The position numbers and the translations under genes were made by a program. Source: Bacteroidota bacterium (GTDB taxonomy: Bacteria; Bacteroidota; Bacteroidia; AKYH767-A; JABDAW01). Taken from it: 10,645 nucleotides of DNA. This document shows positions 8,101-10,645 of the stretch, piece by piece. Within the stretch, counting starts at the first letter, position 1. Each line of letters begins with the position of its first letter. Where the stretch lies: assembly GCA_023251595.1 (NCBI GenBank), contig JAHEYM010000071.1:1719-12363 (forward strand), read 5' to 3'. The notes under the pieces were generated by a model. It did no database searches and had not been told where the DNA came from. It saw only the letters and a program-made list of their open reading frames with translations.

Positions 8101-10645
8101 TTTATTCAAAAACAGAAAAGGAAATTCCTGTTCAGGAACGTCAGTGGTTCGTGCTGTTTCAGGATAAAGCAGAACCCGGAGATACAGTTCAATTCTTAAT
8201 TGGCTCAGCTGACACCATGAAGGTATATTACGAGAAAGAGCGGAAGAATGAAATTATTTCAAGAGAGTGGATCGATCTGAAGGGAGAACAAAAATTAATC
8301 AGCATTCCAATTACAGAGGAGGATCGAGGAAATATTTCGTTTCATTTGACCGCAATTAGAAATAGTCGATTATATCAATTTGAAGATGAAACGATAACAA
8401 TTCCTTTCACGAATAAAGAATTGGATATCACATTTGAAACGTTCAGGAACAAACTTCAACCAGGCGAAAAAGAACAGTGGAAAATAAAAATTCGTGGAAA
8501 ATCGGGTGAAAAAGTTGCCGCTGAAATGCTGACAACCATGTATGATGCTTCTCTTGATGTCTTTCGACCAAATAACTGGTATCTGAATATTTATCAATCG
8601 TATTACGCGAATCTACGCTGGCAGAGCTATTCCGGTTTCAGCACCGGACGTTCAGAAATATATAGTAGGGATTGGAACTATTATCCGCTAGTCAAAACCC
8701 GAATATATGATATGCTGAATTATTTTGGATATATTTCCAGATACGGTTCATCCAGATACTATTACAGAGGTGGTTTGGGTGGTGAGGACGGCCGTGGCGA
8801 TTTTGGATTGAAATCGGATGAGACTGTCGTATTTACAACCGCTACCAGTGAAATGCCAAATTCTCCGAAACATGCTGCCACCGGAGCTTCGCCTTCGGGT
8901 GGTAAAACAAAAGAAAAAAGCGGGGATGATTCTGAAATAAGCGGAAAATCGTTGCCGGATAAAAAGGCACAAAAAGGAGATAAATGGAATTTCGAAAATG
9001 GAGATTCTGATAAGGACAGTATTTCCGATGGTCATGATTTAGGTCCGATACAAGCAAGGAAAAACTTTGCTGAAACAGCTTTCTTTTATCCTCAGTTACA
9101 AACAGATTCTGCAGGATCTCTCATACTCGCATTCACAGTTCCCGAAGCATTAACTCGCTGGAAAGTGATGGGGCTGGCAACTACAAAAGATTTAAAAACC
9201 GGAATGGTGACAAAGGAATTAACTACTTCAAAAGATTTAATGGTCGTTCCAAATGTTCCGAGATTTTTTAGAGAAGGAGATAAAATTACAGTCACCGCGA
9301 AAATTACGAACGCAACTGATAAACCGATTTCCGGAAACTCACAATTAATTCTTGCTGATGCAATTTCGATGACTTCTTTAGATTCTAAAATGATATTAAA
9401 TGGAAATATAAAAGAATTCAAAGCAGAAGCAAATCAAAGTGCAATTGTAAGTTGGGATTTGCAAATTCCGGATGGCATTGAAGCAGTCGATTATAAATTC
9501 GTAGCAAAAGCAGGCGCTGTGGCAGATGGCGAAGAAAATGCTCTTCCGGTTTTAACAAATAGAATGTTGGTTACCGAGAGCATGCCATTACCGGTGAAAG
9601 GAACCGAAGTAAAATCATTCTCCTTTACGAATTTATTGCAATCAACCGGATCAACTACTTTAAGAAATCACAAACTGACATTAGAATTTTCTTCCAATCC
9701 CGCTTGGTATGCAGTTCAGGCATTACCATACCTGATGGAATATCCGTATGAGTGTGCCGAGCAAACCTACAGCCGTTTTTATGCAAATAGTATCGCTGCA
9801 AATATTGCGAATTCTTCACCTAAAATAAAAGCAGTATTCGAAAGTTGGAAAAATCAAAGTCCCGCTGCATTACTTTCTAATCTCGAAAAAAATCAGGAAT
9901 TAAAATCATTAATGCTCGAAGAAACACCCTGGGTGCTGAATGCAAAAGACGAAACCGAAAGAAAAAAGCGGATCGCACTGTTATTCGATTTGAACAAAAT
10001 GTCGTTCGAATTAAATGCAGCATTAAATAAACTTTTGAATATGCAAGTCTCAAACGGTGGCTGGCCTTGGTGGACGGGCATGCCCGATGATCGTTATATC
10101 ACACAACACATCATTACCGGCATGGGGCATCTCGATCATCTTGGAATAAAAAATATTCGCGATGATTATCGATTGTGGAATGCGATCACAAAAGGGGTGG
10201 GTTATCTTGATGACAGAATTAAAGAAGATTATGATGATCTCATTAAATATAAAGTTGATTTAACAAAAAATAATTTAGGCGATATTCAAATTCAATATTT
10301 ATACGCGAGAAGTTATTTCAAAGATATTCCGATCAGAAATGGTTGTCAAAAAGCATTCGAATATTATAAAGGACAAGCTCAGCAATTCTGGAATGAAAGC
10401 AATTATTATATGCAGGGAATGATTTCGCTTGCCATGTTCCGGTATGCAGATATAAAGACGGCGAATGATATTATTAAATCGCTTAAAGAAAATGCAATTC
10501 ATTCTGATGAGATGGGGAATTATTGGAAATTCAATGAAAATTCGTGGTGGTGGTATGATTCACCCATCGAGTCACAATCATTATTAATCGAAGCATTCGA
10601 CGAAATTTCACAGGACAGAAACTACGTGAACGATATGCGTGCATG
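5133..10645 (+). CDS. alpha-2-macroglobulin family protein with thioester (C-terminus beyond window)
   Basis: The frame from the ATG at 5133 is open to the window edge: 1837 complete codons, no stop. Alpha-2-macroglobulins trap proteases: cleavage of a bait region triggers collapse and exposes a thioester that can bond covalently to the attacker. An N-terminal signal or membrane anchor (hydrophobic 8-24) has no lipobox Cys. A long N-terminal region follows to about 610, including a segment around 525-545 typical of these proteins (NVFNRKTGAPLKGAQV). The macroglobulin core begins with TDRGIYRPGQ (619-628). YDASLD sits at 1137-1142, then a Tyr/Gly-rich stretch. A hydrophilic putative bait region (about 1227-1308) lies directly before RKNFAETAFF and TVPEALTRW (about 1336), the landmarks after the bait in animal alpha-2-macroglobulin. 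The thioester motif is CAEQ (C1541-Q1544), followed by the helical thioester domain with GGWPWW (1642-1647) and WWWYDSPIESQ. Relatives suggest only the last one or two hundred residues are missing. The protein probably sits in the periplasm or at the cell surface. Confidence 0.93.
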   Translation, partial: MKSYKINAAVLPLLLIVFSFQLFSYKTLRPLIIPSPLPVRNYEALWQTVDSLEKKGLTKSAMQQVTEIYNLAKSENNAGNFVKAVIFRSKYTNRLETDPIIKIIADLKTDISTSSGNIKPILYSILADVYWNYYKQNRYKILGRSKTEDFKNDDIRTWDMSKLVQEAIVNYQHSLESPEQLRSILIDVYEPVLIKGKYIEKLRPTLYDFLAQRAIDFFMDEESGLTEPAFSFDLSNVEYLSPYTDFVGLSILSKDTMSFDYYALTLLRDVIRIHQFDAEPDALIDADLKRLNFVRRNAVIQNEDSLYIVALRKLESNKGSFAAIADVKYAYAEYYYQKGLKSGGNNSGYDTLKNPKNYMAISLQYCDTIIKSYMNSIAQSKASNLKAQIEGKNVSLTVEQATLPDLPSRCLINFKNMNNVNLRVCKLDPDDYYKYQRDYAEKKTYKFLTDLKPVYSEILTLPVKRDYLDHTAEFEIKPLPLGFYILLASDDANFRSDSNAIAYTTFFSTNISYLHRERQDGQMDINVFNRKTGAPLKGAQVNLFFEKYNYATRIYDYLFGGKYYSDENGFLSVQAATDYRNFKLDITQGDDRFFPDYSYYQYKPYIEPVEKHIYTYFFTDRGIYRPGQTIYFKGINIETYKESSVIKPNLTTTAVLYDVNSQKIADLQLTSNEYGTFSGTFTAPAGVLNGQMRIQNEYGSIYFSVEEYKRPKFEVIIDPIKSSYKLGETITISGLAKTYSGNPVDHASLTYRVTRETSFPSWWSFWRSYTPDSPQMEIVNGKAQTDEKGKFEIKFIAIPDASISKESFPTFNYSLNADVTDINGETHSASGSVSVSYTALEIGLNIPEKTDKNGKNEFKILATNTAGEKVNAKGSITIYKLAEPEKLFRTRLWGKPDSYIIPNEKAYHELFPEDVYKDENNIDQLKKESTLMTTIFNTEIDTMLRLSPEALKGNRLVQPLNLWKQGKYMVEMFSRDIYGTEVKSLKYFTLYSKTEKEIPVQERQWFVLFQDKAEPGDTVQFLIGSADTMKVYYEKERKNEIISREWIDLKGEQKLISIPITEEDRGNISFHLTAIRNSRLYQFEDETITIPFTNKELDITFETFRNKLQPGEKEQWKIKIRGKSGEKVAAEMLTTMYDASLDVFRPNNWYLNIYQSYYANLRWQSYSGFSTGRSEIYSRDWNYYPLVKTRIYDMLNYFGYISRYGSSRYYYRGGLGGEDGRGDFGLKSDETVVFTTATSEMPNSPKHAATGASPSGGKTKEKSGDDSEISGKSLPDKKAQKGDKWNFENGDSDKDSISDGHDLGPIQARKNFAETAFFYPQLQTDSAGSLILAFTVPEALTRWKVMGLATTKDLKTGMVTKELTTSKDLMVVPNVPRFFREGDKITVTAKITNATDKPISGNSQLILADAISMTSLDSKMILNGNIKEFKAEANQSAIVSWDLQIPDGIEAVDYKFVAKAGAVADGEENALPVLTNRMLVTESMPLPVKGTEVKSFSFTNLLQSTGSTTLRNHKLTLEFSSNPAWYAVQALPYLMEYPYECAEQTYSRFYANSIAANIANSSPKIKAVFESWKNQSPAALLSNLEKNQELKSLMLEETPWVLNAKDETERKKRIALLFDLNKMSFELNAALNKLLNMQVSNGGWPWWTGMPDDRYITQHIITGMGHLDHLGIKNIRDDYRLWNAITKGVGYLDDRIKEDYDDLIKYKVDLTKNNLGDIQIQYLYARSYFKDIPIRNGCQKAFEYYKGQAQQFWNESNYYMQGMISLAMFRYADIKTANDIIKSLKENAIHSDEMGNYWKFNENSWWWYDSPIESQSLLIEAFDEISQDRNYVNDMRA

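Noticed and set aside
8748..9421. Minus-strand open frames of 60-110 codons opposite the macroglobulin bait and core region
   Set aside because: They are opposite-strand shadows of a well-supported protein. Their translations are Phe/Ile/Ser-rich, as expected from antisense of AT-rich, Lys/Glu-rich sequence.
1..10645. Search for tRNA or rRNA genes, CRISPR-like arrays, transposase genes or att-like direct repeats
   Set aside because: None seen. Apart from the two short intergenic regions, coding sequence explains almost the whole window.

Overview
This window reads as chromosomal DNA from a Bacteroidota bacterium. The support is AT-rich coding sequence, Bacteroidota-type promoter motifs (TAnnTTTG), a GldH gliding-motility lipoprotein, a secreted enzyme ending in a type IX secretion (T9SS) sorting domain, and a very large alpha-2-macroglobulin protein of the Bacteroidota style. 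I cannot name a genus.

Layout. The left edge holds the first codons of a minus-strand gene that looks like phosphoglycerate kinase (pgk). A short intergenic region of about 125 bp follows. It carries two divergent promoter-like motifs and a GC-rich hairpin with a G-rich strand, next to the pgk start. Rightward come four complete plus-strand genes: holB (DNA polymerase III delta'), a PSP1/RicT (YaaT) family protein with a His-rich N-terminus, gldH (overlapping the ricT stop codon by ATGA), and a T9SS-targeted deiminase closely resembling Porphyromonas peptidylarginine deiminase. A 150-bp gap leads to an alpha-2-macroglobulin family protein that starts at 5133 and stays open to the window edge (1837 codons visible, C-terminus missing).

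How the genes fit together. holB, ricT and gldH form a compact housekeeping block, with gldH probably translationally coupled to ricT. The right-hand half is about the cell surface and extracellular proteins: an exported arginine-modifying enzyme followed by a thioester-containing protease trap. Whether these two act together is inference, but both bear on extracellular proteolysis. The deiminase keeps all four catalytic residues and the YNRPRP segment that reads a C-terminal arginine in the Porphyromonas enzyme. The macroglobulin's putative bait region has 11 lysines and no arginine over 82 residues.

I see no tRNA, rRNA, CRISPR array, insertion sequence or clear GC-rich intrinsic terminator. 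No gene is visibly frameshifted.
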